Source of the DNA: Welwitschia mirabilis
Taxonomy: Eukaryota; Gnetophyta; Gnetopsida; Welwitschiales
DNA: 22,999 bases
Reading direction: 5' to 3'
Assembly (NCBI GenBank): GCA_051453625.1
Contig: JBOZIK010000001.1
Location: forward strand, 40,830,520 to 40,853,518
In this document: positions 1-10,379 of the stretch, piece by piece
Position numbering within the stretch: the first letter of the stretch is position 1
Layout of the letters: each line of letters opens with the position of its first letter
The notes under the pieces: model-generated
The model's database searches: none
Told to the model about the DNA's origin: nothing
What the model saw: the letters and a program-made list of their open reading frames with translations, nothing else
Program-made: the position numbers and the translations under genes

Positions 1-2
1 TG

Positions 3-647
3 ACGAAAAGCCTCGCCAACAAGCTTCGACTCAAGGAAGGTTTGTTCACCATTCGCATGTCCGAAGGTACTTCTGTTAAAGCACATCTCAATAAGTTTAA
101 TTCAATTCTAATGGACTTAGAAAATCTTGATGTGCATATTGAAGATGAAGATAAGGTTGTGTTGTTAACTGTCTCTTTACCTCCTACCTATAGGCATTTT
201 AAGGAAATTATGTTGCATGGTGGTTTAGATACTTTAGCTTTTGAAGATGTTAAAGTCCATCTATTGTCCAAAGAAAAGTTTGATTCAGAAATTCACTCTG
301 AGGATAAGGGTGAAGGTCTGATGATTAGAGGTCAAAGTCATGATCATATACATACTAAAACCTACAGGAAGTCCAAGTCAAAGTCAAGAGGATGTAAGTC
401 CAATAGTAAAACTTGTCAGTATTATAAAAAGGTAGGATGTGAGCTTTCTGAATGTTATAAATTAAAAAATAAACAGGACAGAGAAGCAAAGAGGAAACAA
501 CCTCAATCATTCGCAGAGGTTAGTATCATTGAAACTGATACTGAAGGTGATGTATTATTATCTGAGTCTTCTACTGATGATAGAAGTTCATCTAATTGGA
601 TTCTTAATTCAGGTTATACTTTTCACATCTGTCCTCATCGGGACTAG
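3..647 (+). pseudogene. copia gag and protease N-terminus, 5'-partial, ends at a nonsense codon
   Basis: The frame is open from the window edge, so the true start is upstream. The first ~95 residues match the UBN2-type copia gag (motifs such as LNKFNSILMDLENL and LPPTYRHFKEIM), the capsid-like protein that packages element RNA. A basic Lys/Ser-rich stretch follows. At 414-455 there is a relic CCHC zinc knuckle reading CQYYKKVGCELSEC, in which the second Cys is Tyr and the His is Cys, so zinc binding is doubtful. An acidic linker leads to the protease, whose active-site triplet reads NSG instead of DSG (Asn codon 606-608), removing the catalytic aspartate. The frame then meets TAG at 645-647 in the middle of the protease. 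Confidence 0.88.
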
Positions 648-1289
648 TTTACAACCTTTAAATCTGTTTTCTTTGGTGTTGTTTTAATGGGTAATGATAC
701 CTAGTGTAAGGTCAAAGGAATAGGAACTGATCAGATCAAAAGAAATGATGGAATTGTCAGAACACTTGAGGAGGTATGTTTTGTTCCTGATCTTAAATGA
801 AACTTAATCTCATTAGATATTCTTGAATCAAAAGGATACAAATATGTTATTGAAGGTGGAATTCTCAAAATTATTAAAGGTGATTTTGTTATATTTAAGG
901 CTAACCAATGTAGTAGCTTGTATGTCTTGCAAGATTCTATAGTGATAGGTTTTGCAGCTGTTTCAACTTCTATGTCTGAATTTGAGATGACTCACATGTG
1001 GAACATGCAGTTAGGCCACATGAGCAAGAAAGGTATGTATATTCTTAGTAAAAAAGATCTTCTCTATGGTCAGCATCTTGGTAAATTAGAATTCTATAAA
1101 CATTCTATTTTTGGCAAACAAAAATGAGTTAGTTTTTCTAATGCAATTAATCATACTAAAGGTGTACTAGATTATATTCACTCTAATTTATGGGAACCTT
1201 TCAAGGTTCCTTCTATTAGTGGTTATCATTTTATAATGACAATTATTGATGATTACTCTTGCAAAGTATGGGTTCACTTTCTACGTCAT
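648..1289 (+). pseudogene. copia protease remainder, pre-integrase and N-terminal integrase, copy 1
   Basis: The same frame as the gag continues, interrupted by TAG 702, TGA 798 and TGA 1125. Residues around 915-1127 form the GAG-pre-integrase region and the HHCC zinc finger that helps integrase bind DNA ends. In that finger the first His is Asn (1002-1004, MWNMQLGH) and a Cys is Tyr (1095-1097). The integrase core starts at 1167, but the first catalytic Asp of the DDE triad is Asn (HSNLW, Asn codon 1185-1187). The readable core stops at 1289, where a deletion removes the segment with the second catalytic Asp. Both the finger and the active site are lost, so this copy cannot encode a working integrase. 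Confidence 0.85.
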
Positions 1290-2001
1290 GTGCTAATAAT
1301 GGCATTTCTCGACACAAAACTTTGGTTGGAATACCGTAATAGAATGGTGTTGTTGAATGCATGAATAGAACATTACTTGAAAGGGCTCATTGTATGCTCT
1401 CCAATGCTCATCTATGAAATCAATGACATTTGTGGGCTGAAGCAGTTTCTACAACTTGTTATCTCATTAATTGATCTCCACATTCCTCACTAAAATTTGA
1501 AATTCCCAAAGAGATTTGATTAGGTAATCCTATTAACTACTATCAGTTAAAAATATTTGGTTGTCCAGCATACGCTCATATCAATGATGGTAAACTAGCA
1601 CCTAGAGCTATTAAATATATATTCCTTGGTTATGCTTCTGAATCTAAAGGATACCATTTGTGGTATCCTGAGTTGCATAAGATAATTCTTAGTAGAGATG
1701 TAACATTTAATGAGGATGCTTTGCTTACTCCTCAGAAAGATTCTACTATTTCTTCTGCTCCTTCTTGTTCTTCTTCTCAAGAGATTATAGATCAGAAGTC
1801 TAATAAGCAGATGGAATTAGAAGTTACATCCTCTCCATCGACTATTGTAAATTCCACACCTTCCTCCTTTACTAAAATAGGTATAGATGAGAATACTCCC
1901 AGTATCAGTACTTCTGATAAATCACAGCAAGATTATTCGATTGCTCAAGATCGTCTAAGGAGTGACAACATTTCTTTCATCTCTGACTCATCGTTCTCAT
2001 C
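1290..2001 (+). pseudogene. copia integrase C-terminal half and linker, copy 1
   Basis: After the deletion at 1289/1290 the integrase resumes in a shifted frame. The third catalytic residue, Glu, is recognisable in VVECMNRTLLERA, preceded by TAA and TAG stops and followed by several TGA codons up to about 1520. From about 1522 the frame is open through SQLK-type integrase end motifs (AYAHINDGKLAPRAIK) and the LSRDVTFNE block that closes copia integrases, then a Ser/Thr-rich linker. Sequence matching the downstream copy stops near 1962. The last ~40 bases before the N run do not match copy 2, so the right boundary of the homology lies there. Confidence 0.8.
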
Positions 2002-2101
2002 NNNNNNNNNNNNNNNNNNNNNNNNNNNNNNNNNNNNNNNNNNNNNNNNNNNNNNNNNNNNNNNNNNNNNNNNNNNNNNNNNNNNNNNNNNNNNNNNNNN
2101 N
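2002..2101. other. Assembly gap (100 N)
   Basis: Exactly 100 N, the usual placeholder for a gap of unknown size. The distance between the two copia copies is therefore not known, and the join itself may be a scaffolding choice. Confidence 0.97.
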
Positions 2102-3252
2102 CCCAGTGTAAGGTCAAAAAAATAGGAACTATTCAGATCAAAAGTGATAATGGAATTATCAGAACACTTGAGGAGGTATGCTTTGTTCCTGATCTTAAAC
2201 GAAACTTAATCTTATTAGGTACTCTTGAATCAAAAGGATACAAATATGTCACTGAAGGTGGAGTTCTCAAAATTATTAAAGGTGCTCTTGTTATACTTAA
2301 GGCTAACCGATGTGGTAGCCTGTATGTCTTACAAGGTTCTATAATTACAGGTTCTGCAGCTGTTTCAACTTCTATACCTGAATCAGATGTGACTCACTTA
2401 TGGCACATGCGATTAGGTCACATAAGCGAGAAAGGTATGCACATCCTCAGTAAGAAAGATCTTCTTAGTGGTTAGCATCTTGGTAAATTAGAATTTTGTA
2501 AACATTATATTTTTGGCAAACAAAATTGAGTTAAATTCTCTACTGCACTTCATCATACTAAAGGTGTGCTAGACTACATCCACTCTAATTTATGGGTACC
2601 TTCCAAAGTTCCTTCTAGTGGTGATTCTCATTTCATGATGACACTTATTGATGATTATTCTTGTAAAGTCTGGGTTTATTTTCTAAGGCATAAAAATGAA
2701 GCTCTCTCGACTTTTAAACAATGGAAAATCCTCATTGAAAATCAGACAGACAAGAAGATTAAGAAACTTAGAACTGATAATTGATTAGAATTTTGTTCAG
2801 GTAATTTTAATGAGTTTTGTGCTAACAATGGAATTGCTCGACACAAAACTTTGGTCAAAACACCACAACAGAGTGGTATTGCAGAACGCATGAACAGAAC
2901 TTTGCTTGAAAGGGCTTATTATATGCTTTCTAATGCAAACCTATGGCATCGATGTGATTTATGGGCTGAAGTAGTTTCTATAGCTTGTTATCTCCTCAAT
3001 CGATCTATACATTCCTCACTAAAGTTTGAAATTCCAGAAGAGATTTGGTCAAGTAACCTTGTAAACTACTCTCAGTTAAAAATATTTGATTGTTCAGCAT
3101 TCGCCCATACCAATGATAGTAAACTTGCACCTAGAGCTGTTAAACGCATATTCCTTAGTTATGATTCTGAATCTAAAAGATACTGTTTGTGGTGTCCTGA
3201 GTTACATAAAGTGCTTCTTAGTAGAGATGTAACATTTAATGAGAATGTTTAG
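2102..3252 (+). pseudogene. copia pre-integrase and integrase, copy 2
   Basis: This encodes the zinc finger and DDE core that would insert element DNA. The two His are intact (LWHMRLGH, 2401-2421), the first Cys is kept (2497-2499) and the next one is Tyr (2506-2508). The first catalytic Asp is Asn (HSNLW, 2587-2589), exactly as in copy 1. The second Asp survives in LRTDN, but the following Gly codon is TGA (2782-2784). The Glu is present in GIAERMNRTLLERA. In-frame stops are TAG 2473, TGA 2527, TGA 2782 and TAG 3250, with no frameshift. The segment 2692-2818 is the one missing from copy 1. Confidence 0.88.
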
Positions 3253-3786
3253 ATTACTCCTCAGATAGATTCTGCTGTCTCCTCTTCTTTTTCTTCCTCT
3301 TCTTAAGATATTATAGATCAGAAGTCTAACAAGCAGGTAGAATTAGAGGTCGCAATCTCTTCATCGACTCTTGTAAATTCCACACCTTACTCTTCTACTG
3401 AAACAAGTGTTGATGAGAATACTACAAGTATCAGTACTCCTGAGCAACTACAGTAGGATTATTCAATTGCATGAGTTCGTCCGAGGAGAATGATTAAGAA
3501 ACCAGCTAGATATCTTAACACTAATGAAGAGTTAGTTGCATATGCTCTCTCTGTTGCCTAGGAAATTCCTGAAGATATGGAACCTTCATCTTATTCAGAA
3601 GCTGTTTCTAGTAGTAATTCCTTTAAATGGTTTGTGACTATGAACAAAGAAATTAACAGTCTCCATAAAAATGAAACTTGAGTTCTATGTAAACTTCCAT
3701 CTGATGAACGTCCTTTGAACTGTAAGTGAATCTACAAGAAAAAGGAAGGCATCCTTGGAGTTGAAAATGCAAGATGGAAAGCACGG
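3253..3786 (+). pseudogene. copia integrase-RT linker, copy 2
   Basis: Ser/Thr-rich hinge between integrase and reverse transcriptase, then the block that leads into RT (EPSSYSEAV, FKWFVTMNKEI). The frame is unchanged from the integrase, with stops at 3304, 3454, 3472, 3559, 3679 and 3727. Several can be read as single C-to-T or G-to-A changes of Gln, Arg or Trp codons. No independent gene is present. Confidence 0.75.
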
Positions 3787-4724
3787 TTGGTTGTCAAAGG
3801 CTACAATAAAAAAGAAGGTATAGATTTCTATGAAATTTTTTCACCTGTAGTATGTCATACTTCGATTCGTGTACTACTTGCATTTGTGGTTTTATGTAAC
3901 ATGGAGTTACATCAACTCAATGTTAAAATAACATTCTTACATGGAGACCTTAATGAAGAAATCTATATGAACCAGCTTGAGGGTTTCATAATCCCAAGAA
4001 AAGAACGTTATGTGTGTCATCTAAACAAATTATTATATGGCCTTAAACAAGCTCCGCAATAGTGGTATAAGAAGTTTGATTCATTTATGATTAGACAAGG
4101 TTATCGCAGAAGTTAATATGATCACTGCATCTATTATTAGTAGTATTCTGATCAATCTTTTGTATATTTTTGCTGTACATTGATGACATGTTAATGATAT
4201 CATGTAACAAGACTTTGATTGACAGGTTAAAATCTCAACTTAATCAGGAATTTGAAATGAAGGATCTGGGTGAAGCCAAGAAAATTCTTGGTATGGACGT
4301 TTGTAGAGATTGTCAAGCTGGCAAATTGTGTCTCTCTCAAAGCAAATATATTCAGAAAGTTCTTGACAAGTTCAAGATGTTAAATTGTAAACCTATTTCT
4401 ACTCCCTTTGCTGCTCACTTCAAATTATCTTCGGATTGTTGTCCAAAAACCGAAGAAGAGATTGAGTGTATGTCAACCATACCTTATGCTAATGTCGTTG
4501 GAAGTTTAATGTATGCAATGGTCTGCACTAAACCTGATCTCGCATATGCTGTCAGTATTGTAAGTCAATACATGCATAATCCAGGAAATGATCATTGGAA
4601 TGCTGTAAAATGGATCCTTCGTTATTTGAAGGGCTCTTCTACCTTAGGCTTAGTATTTGATGGAAGCCAAAATACATCAACTAATGTAGTAGATTTACTT
4701 ATTTTGATTATGAAGGTGACTTAG
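3787..4724 (+). pseudogene. copia reverse transcriptase, copy 2 (frameshifted)
   Basis: RVT_2-type reverse transcriptase, which would copy element RNA to DNA. The N-terminal palm is open from 3787 to the TAG at 4060, including LNVKITFLHGDLNEEIYM, where the first catalytic Asp is Asn (3919-3921). Further stops at 4114, 4138 and 4141 follow. Near 4165-4171, in a T-rich run, the frame shifts, and the second half is open from about 4170 with the catalytic pair intact in YIDDM (4176-4187). It continues through FEMKDLGEAKKILGM and VGSLMYAM to the RT/RNase H connection. A second frameshift near 4690-4712 interrupts the first RNase H strand. Confidence 0.9.
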
Positions 4725-5149
4725 ATAGACGAAGATCTCTTTTGGGATACATCTTCACTCTCTACAATTCTGCTATCAGCTGGAAGGCATCACTTCAATC
4801 CATTACTACATTATCAACAACCGAGGTGGAGTATGTTTCAGTAATTGAAGGTGTCAAAGAAGCTACATGGCTCCGAGGTTTAGTAACTGAACTTAGTATA
4901 CCCCGAGACATGACTGTGGTCTTCTGTGATAGCCAAAGTGCTATTCATCTTACTCAGAATGATATGTATCACTCACAGACCAAAAACATTGATGTAAAGC
5001 ATCATTATATTAGAGACACTCTTTCTCTAGGAGAAATTGATGTACAGAAGATACATACTTCACAAAATCCTGCTGACATGTTAATCAAGTCTCTTACCAA
5101 GGTAAAGTTCAAACACTATTTGGACTTAGTAGGCATAAGCATCACTTGA
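4725..5149 (+). pseudogene. copia RNase H and C-terminus, copy 2
   Basis: Third frame of the same pol. It shows the copia RNase H blocks LDRRRSLLGYIFTLY, ISWKASLQS, LSTTEVEYV (catalytic Glu kept) and VFCDSQSAIHL (Asp kept), then HHYIRD and the ADMLIKSLTK tail ending at a natural-looking TGA at 5147-5149. RNase H removes the RNA strand during reverse transcription. This is the best-preserved part of the element. The first RNase H Asp lies in the frameshifted stretch just upstream, so the domain is not intact as one frame. Confidence 0.88.
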
Positions 5150-5171
5150 CCTCTTGTATCCCATTTGAGCC

Positions 5172-5182
5172 AAGGTGGAGAT
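5172..5182 (+). other. Polypurine tract of copia copy 2
   Basis: Purine-rich AAGGTGGAGAT lies 22 bases after the pol stop and directly before a TGTTAG LTR start. This is the standard position and form of the plus-strand priming site in Tnt1-type copia elements. Confidence 0.8.
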
Positions 5183-5363
5183 TGTTAGGTGTGTGGCTCA
5201 TATTGGGCACACATCTAAATACCAAAGGGCGGTGCCAACCTTCACCTACCCACAGATTGTACCATCTCCTATTAGTGCGATTCATCTATAAAAGGCTTTC
5301 TTGTGTGATTGCTAGTTGGTAGTGCTTTCGTGATCACATCCGGCTGGTTCTACATCTGATAAG
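5183..5363 (+). repeat. Partial 3' LTR of copia copy 2
   Basis: Begins TGTTAGGTGTG immediately after the polypurine tract. It is noticeably richer in G+C than the flanking DNA up to about 5360, then passes abruptly into AT-rich sequence of the next relic. No matching CA end or target-site duplication is visible, so the LTR is probably truncated. The right limit is approximate. Confidence 0.65.
5287..5294 (+). promoter_or_regulatory. TATA box of the copia LTR
   Basis: TATAAAAG about 100 bases inside the LTR, the normal place for the element's RNA polymerase II core promoter. In a 3' LTR it would fire outward, toward 5.4 kb. Whether it is active cannot be seen. Confidence 0.6.
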
Positions 5364-6790
5364 AATAATTTTGAAAGGACCCTATGAAATTCCAAAAGTT
5401 AGATTAACTTTTAGAATGCACATCCATAAAAGACATAGATGCTTATAAAAAAGTATAAGTGAAATGCACTTTATACCCTCTTAATTTAGCAAAGAACATT
5501 TTCAATAGACAATTTAAAGAAAAGATTCCTATCCTACTTGGTCTTGTATCTTAATAATCCTATGATTTTTAGATATCCTTAATGCCTTTAGTGCATTCTA
5601 TAATAAGATTCTTTTCAATAAAGCTTTTGTGTTTTTGTATTTTTATAGATGGTCATATCAATTACTTTGAAGAAAATTCCTCACATTAACTTAACAAAAT
5701 ATTTTTAGTTTATTTAGAAAACTATAAGAAATTAAAAAGCTTTCTTTTTCTTAAGGACAATTTAATTATTGTCTATATATTCTAAGTTAACACTTTGATT
5801 CACATTCCATCTTATACTTCAGAATAAACACTTTTTTTAAGTTTTTAACTTGTGACATATTAATATAGTCAACATTAGTCCATCATAATTGAATATAGTC
5901 TTGGTAAGTAGCTATGCCTTGATTAATCCTAAGACACCACTATTTTTTAACCATTTCTTATCACAAAACTCAACTTTTTATTCATAATGAGGAGAGTGCA
6001 ATCACTATCAAAGAGTAATGATCTATAAGATTAAATATAGATCATAACCAACTGACCCCTTAGTGGAGTTCTCTTAACTACCATATTGCACTACTAAAGG
6101 TCTCTCTAGGGAATATTTATCCTATGCACTTGTTGAAGAACATTGTGAATCATTATTTCTTTTTTATAATAATGAGATAATTATATATATTCCATAGTAT
6201 TGATGAAATGCTTTTCAAGGCCTTAATTGAAAATGATGCATACATCCTCCTCTTAAAGTCCTATAAAATTGACCTCTCTTTTTTAAGTAATATAAATTTC
6301 ATCATTCGTACTCTAAAAAGTTAATACATATAATAAACTTTAAATGATGGACATAATTTATTATTCTAAAATCTAATTTATTTTTATAGATAGAGTGGGA
6401 GTATCCTTTCTACTTTATAAGGGTTTCTTAAGCATTCTAGTATAGACTTATGATCATTATAAACTCTTATTCTTTACTTATTAATTTGATAAGTTATCTT
6501 TTCATCAGAGTCATATATTTCTATGGCTCTACTTCCTATAATTTTAGTTATTTTTAAATTCCAAGCCAATTTTATTCATATTTTTATTTTGAATTAAGCT
6601 TTTTAGGCTCATAAACTATTATTGAATCCTTTACTTTGGAATTGATTTTTCTCATTTTATTATCATGGAATATCTTTGTTTTTTTTGGATTAATTATTTT
6701 CTTAGAAGAACTTCTCTTCCATTTTCATCTAAAATATTTATGTTTTCAAAGTATTCTTCTTAAGCTTTATCTAAACTGCAATTTAATTAT
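5364..6790. other. AT-rich stretch, probable 3' part of the gypsy relic
   Basis: No convincing gene on either strand. It lies downstream of the gypsy integrase on the minus strand, where the integrase tail, 3' untranslated region and LTR would be expected. I could not recognise an LTR, polypurine tract or repeat boundary. Confidence 0.4.
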
Positions 6791-7580
6791 TTAGCTAACT
6801 TAAAGTTTTTTTATTTTAAATTCAATTAGAAATATTGCTCTTTTCTCATAAACCAATTCATATGGTGTGAATCCTTTACTAGTTTTCCAAGTTATCTTAT
6901 AAACCTACAAAGATTTATTTTATTTTTTAGTCCATTCTATTTTTGTTCATATTTACAATTCTAGCTAATATTAAATTTAATTCTCTATGTGTTACTTTAT
7001 CTTTACAATTGGATTGAGGATGATAAGTAGTAGATACTTGTGATGGATTTCATGCTTGAGTAAGAGTTTGTCAAAAATATCATAAGTAAAGGTGGTTTCC
7101 CTATCTAAAATGAGACTCTTATGTGCTCCAAACCTATAAATGATATTCTTAAAGGAAAAAGGTAATAACAATTTTAGAATAAAATGAGATATAAACTCAA
7201 CCTCAACCCATTTAGTGAGTTAATCAACATAGAGCAAAATGTACTTTTTCTGATTTGAAAAATGATTAATAGGGTCAAAATCTATTTCAGTCTAATTGCT
7301 TAAATCCGTTATTGTATCATTTCTAATATCTAAGAGAATGCTCTTTCCTTTTAGCATTTATCACAACTTCAGACATAAACATATGAATATTTAAATATTG
7401 TAGGTTAATAGTATTCATATTCAGTATTTTCATCCTTGTTCTTCTTCCTTGTTCTTCGTTCTTTATAATGTCCACCACATTCTTCTTCATTTGCTTCTTT
7501 AATAAGCATTTTTTACAATCCTCTCTCTTCACATCACCTAATAAGATGATCTTTATATTTTTAAAATAGAATTGTATCAT
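6790..7580 (-). pseudogene. Ty3/gypsy integrase relic
   Basis: On the minus strand, traces of the H2C2 zinc-binding domain appear near 7465-7482 (ECGGHY). They are followed leftward by the core: a KKYILLYVD...LTKWVEVEF block near 7195-7260, which is the region of the first catalytic Asp, then FGAHKSLILDRETTF near 7090-7140, in which the second Asp survives but the following Gly codons are changed. The end block ITWKTSKGFTPYELVYEK lies near 6840-6905. Stops and small shifts separate the blocks, so this is a fossil of the enzyme that inserts gypsy DNA. Confidence 0.7.
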
Positions 7581-7581
7581 G

Positions 7582-8383
7582 TCATATATAATTTATAATT
7601 TCTCTTAACAATATTTTTCTTTCATAGTAATTTGTATAGGATGGTAATTTTGTATTAACTATGATATTATTTATATCAACATACCAAGGATATGTTTCAA
7701 TTTTTAAGAAATTCTCATTAAAAAATTCATTCCTTACATTTATTTGATCCTCTTCATCAGAAAAATATAATCTTAATAGATGGTCTGCTATCAAATTTTA
7801 TGTTCCTTTTCTATCAACGATTTTCAAGTTGAATTCCTACATTAGTAATATCCATATCATAATTCTTGAGTCTACTTCCTTTTATTCTTTAAAAATCTAA
7901 TAGCACTATGATCAATATGCACTTAACGTCATATCCTAAAATGTAGTGCCTAAATTTTTCTATTGCCAACTATTAATAATTCTTTCTCATTTGAGCTAAA
8001 TTTAAATTTTTATTAATATAAGAAATACCATGAGGTTTATTCTCATTATTATTTTATCCTAAGATAGCTCCCCTAGCATGATTAAATGCATTAATCATTG
8101 TGTTAAAAGGTTTGGATCAATGAGGTCCTTATAGAACAGGTGTCTTAATTAATTTATATTTTAAAATTTGAAAGTCATTTTGGCATGTGGGAGTCAAATC
8201 ATACTCTACATTGTTTTGTAAAATATTGAAAAAGGGATCGACAATTTTACAAAATCTAACCATAAATCTTCTATAATATTCCCCATGCCCTAGGAAAGAT
8301 CTTAGCTCCTTGGGCTTAGTAGTAAACAATTTACATATGAGAAATAATATAAAAAGGAGTGTCCCACACCACCCTAATGGCAC
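7582..8383 (-). pseudogene. Ty3/gypsy RT connection and RNase H relic
   Basis: The open piece 8129-8383 carries the hallmark RT/RNase H connection of plant gypsy elements: KPKELRSFLGHGEYYRRF, then VEYDLTPTCQNDFQILK and KTPVL. Leftward the RNase H domain is only readable in scraps broken by many stops. The piece 7582-7794 matches the domain's end (IADHLLRL followed by the acidic linker and TYPWYVDINN) that precedes the integrase zinc finger. The catalytic residues of RNase H cannot be followed with confidence. Confidence 0.72.
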
Positions 8384-9000
8384 TGGTGGTGTATTTTTTA
8401 TAGTACTAATCTTCTACTCATTAGTTTCTATTCCTTCTTAAGAGATGTTATTGCTTAATATTATTCCTTATGTTATCATAAAATGATTTTGAGACCAACT
8501 TAGTTTTAATATTTTCTCTTCACATCTCTCTGAAATTTTTAAACATATTAAGTAATTCATAAAAATAATTTTTAAACATTAAAAAGTAATACGTAAAGAC
8601 TTCTCTTAATCCACTGATTATGTCCTAAAAAATACTGTTCACCAATCTTTGAAAAGTAATAGGATTATTTCATAGACCATATAGTAATATTTTAAAAGCA
8701 TAAATGCCTTGATGATAGGTAAAAATCATTTTTACTAGATATTATAAATCTATAGTAACTTGGTTGTAGCCACTATATCCATCTAAGGAACTATAATATT
8801 AGTGTTTAAATATCTTTTTTAAAACTCAATCCATAGAAGTTAAAGGAAAGTGGTTCTTGTAGGTTGCTCCATTAAGCATCCTAAAATATATACAAATCTT
8901 CCATTTATCACCTTCTCAGATACCAAATTAACATGAATAATCCATTTGAGTCTAATATAGTATAAATAAATCCTACATCTAAGAGTTTAGTGATTTCTTA
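8384..9000 (-). pseudogene. Ty3/gypsy reverse transcriptase relic
   Basis: On the minus strand the palm motif DGYSGYNQ (8760-8783), containing the first catalytic Asp, is well kept. It is followed by the FTYHQGIYAFK...LLYGL...ITFQR block that aligns with the fingers/palm of plant gypsy RT. The position of the YxDD box (about 8580-8606) now reads VFTYYF, so both catalytic aspartates are gone. Several frames must be joined to follow the domain. Confidence 0.72.
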
Positions 9001-9760
9001 TTTGACTACTTCTTACACATGTGGGTTACACCTTCATTTAGATTGATTATTTTATTTAATTACAGTATCTAGATAAATCCTATATTAGTAAGTTCTTGGA
9101 TATATTCCTTTAATATCTGTATGGTCCAAGTAAAGGCTTATTTTGTTTGAAATAATATTCTCTTAATTCTTGCCTGTTGAAAGTGAGTTAAATTGCTATT
9201 AATAATCAATTTTTTGTTAGGAGCTACTTCTATATAGTCTAAACCTTCTTTAACCGAAGGCTTTTCTGTTTTCTAAGATGTTAACTTTCTTTCTTATATA
9301 TTCCTCTTTAATTAAAACAACATTAATTCTTATTTCTATATTGGGTCTTATTCCCCTTAAGTTCTCCTAAGATAATTTTCATTACCCCTCTCCTAGCATA
9401 AACAGTGGCATCAACATCAGCCATCCATGGCCTTTTTAAGATAATTGCATGAGTATCTTCTTGGATTTTCATTAATAAATATCAATTAAATAAATCAACC
9501 CTTGATGTTTAATAGATATATCCTTTGAAACTCCTTTAGGTATTACTATGGATTCATATACTGAATAGAACTTTCTTCCCCTCATAAGGTATTAGACTCG
9601 GTCTTTATAGTTCCTCATACATTTCATAAGTCACAACATTAATATTAGCTTCTAAATATACTAGAAAATCCACTATTAATTTATTATAAATTTTTATATC
9701 TATTCTAGGGGTTTCTAAATCACTATACTTTTTTTTTGAATAACCTATGTAGAGGCTTAA
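9001..9760 (-). pseudogene. Ty3/gypsy protease to RT linker relic
   Basis: The minus strand at 9422-9450 reads AIILKRPWMA followed by ADVDATVYARRGVMKI. This corresponds to the ILGRPWL-type block that closes the retropepsin-like protease in plant gypsy elements. The protease active-site triplet itself is not recognisable. Stops are frequent between here and the RT. Confidence 0.5.
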
Positions 9761-10379
9761 GAAACATGATCTCTCTTAGTTATTTTGATTTGTTCTTCTT
9801 TAACTTTTTTTTTAATTCCATTGTCTTGAGCACATACTTTTCATTTGCCTCCAATACCTATCTTAACATCTGTATAAGAGTTAATGAAATTATTATGTCT
9901 TTAAGGCTTTAGCTAAGTATTCTAAATATTTTTTAACCTTAGTATTCTTAATTTATTTATTTTCATTAGAATAATAAAGGTACTAACTATTTACTTATCA
10001 CTATCTCACCTTGTATATTATTTCTTCTTCTTTAGATAATCTACTTGATTTATTTCTTCTTTTAGGAGGCTAATCCACTATCATAGTTTTCCCTGAATTT
10101 GTAGACATAGCTTTACGAGTGGCTTCTCTGGAGTTTTATTGAGGTTGGGTAGGAATTTTTTATTCTTTATTTTTTTCTTCTTATTTATCCTTATTATTTT
10201 TAATTCTTAGTTATTCAATTTTTGTAATATTCATATTGTTGTTATTTCTTAGCATTTATATATTTTAGATTTTTTAATATAAATTTTTTTTCCCATTTCC
10301 TATTTTGATAAGGATATGGTTTCTTCATTTTCTAGGATTAATTTCTTAAGTACAAATCTAATTAATTTAGGTTTAACCA

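Larger units (their letters stand above)
3..2001 (+). mobile_element. Ty1/copia retrotransposon, copy 1 (gag to end of integrase, degenerate)
   Basis: One decayed copia polyprotein is legible in the order gag, zinc knuckle, protease start, pre-integrase region, HHCC zinc finger and integrase core, then a Ser/Thr-rich linker. The frame is constant from position 3 to 1289, is shifted by a deletion, and is open again from about 1522. The 5' part (5' LTR, primer-binding site, gag start) lies outside the window, and the 3' side ends at a run of N. It is partly duplicated by the diverged copy beginning at 2102. The domain order and the gag type recall the Tnt1/Tork group, but the exact lineage is not resolved. 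Confidence 0.9.
2102..5363 (+). mobile_element. Ty1/copia retrotransposon, copy 2 (pre-integrase to partial 3' LTR, degenerate)
   Basis: A second member of the same family. Positions 2102-3480 are homologous to about 701-1962 of copy 1, roughly 85 percent identical by eye in stretches I compared. It continues with reverse transcriptase, RNase H, polypurine tract and a 3' LTR start, so it supplies the 3' half that copy 1 lacks. The pol frame is kept from 2104 to about 4165 despite some fourteen in-frame stops, then shifts twice. The 5' part is lost in the gap. Confidence 0.9.
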
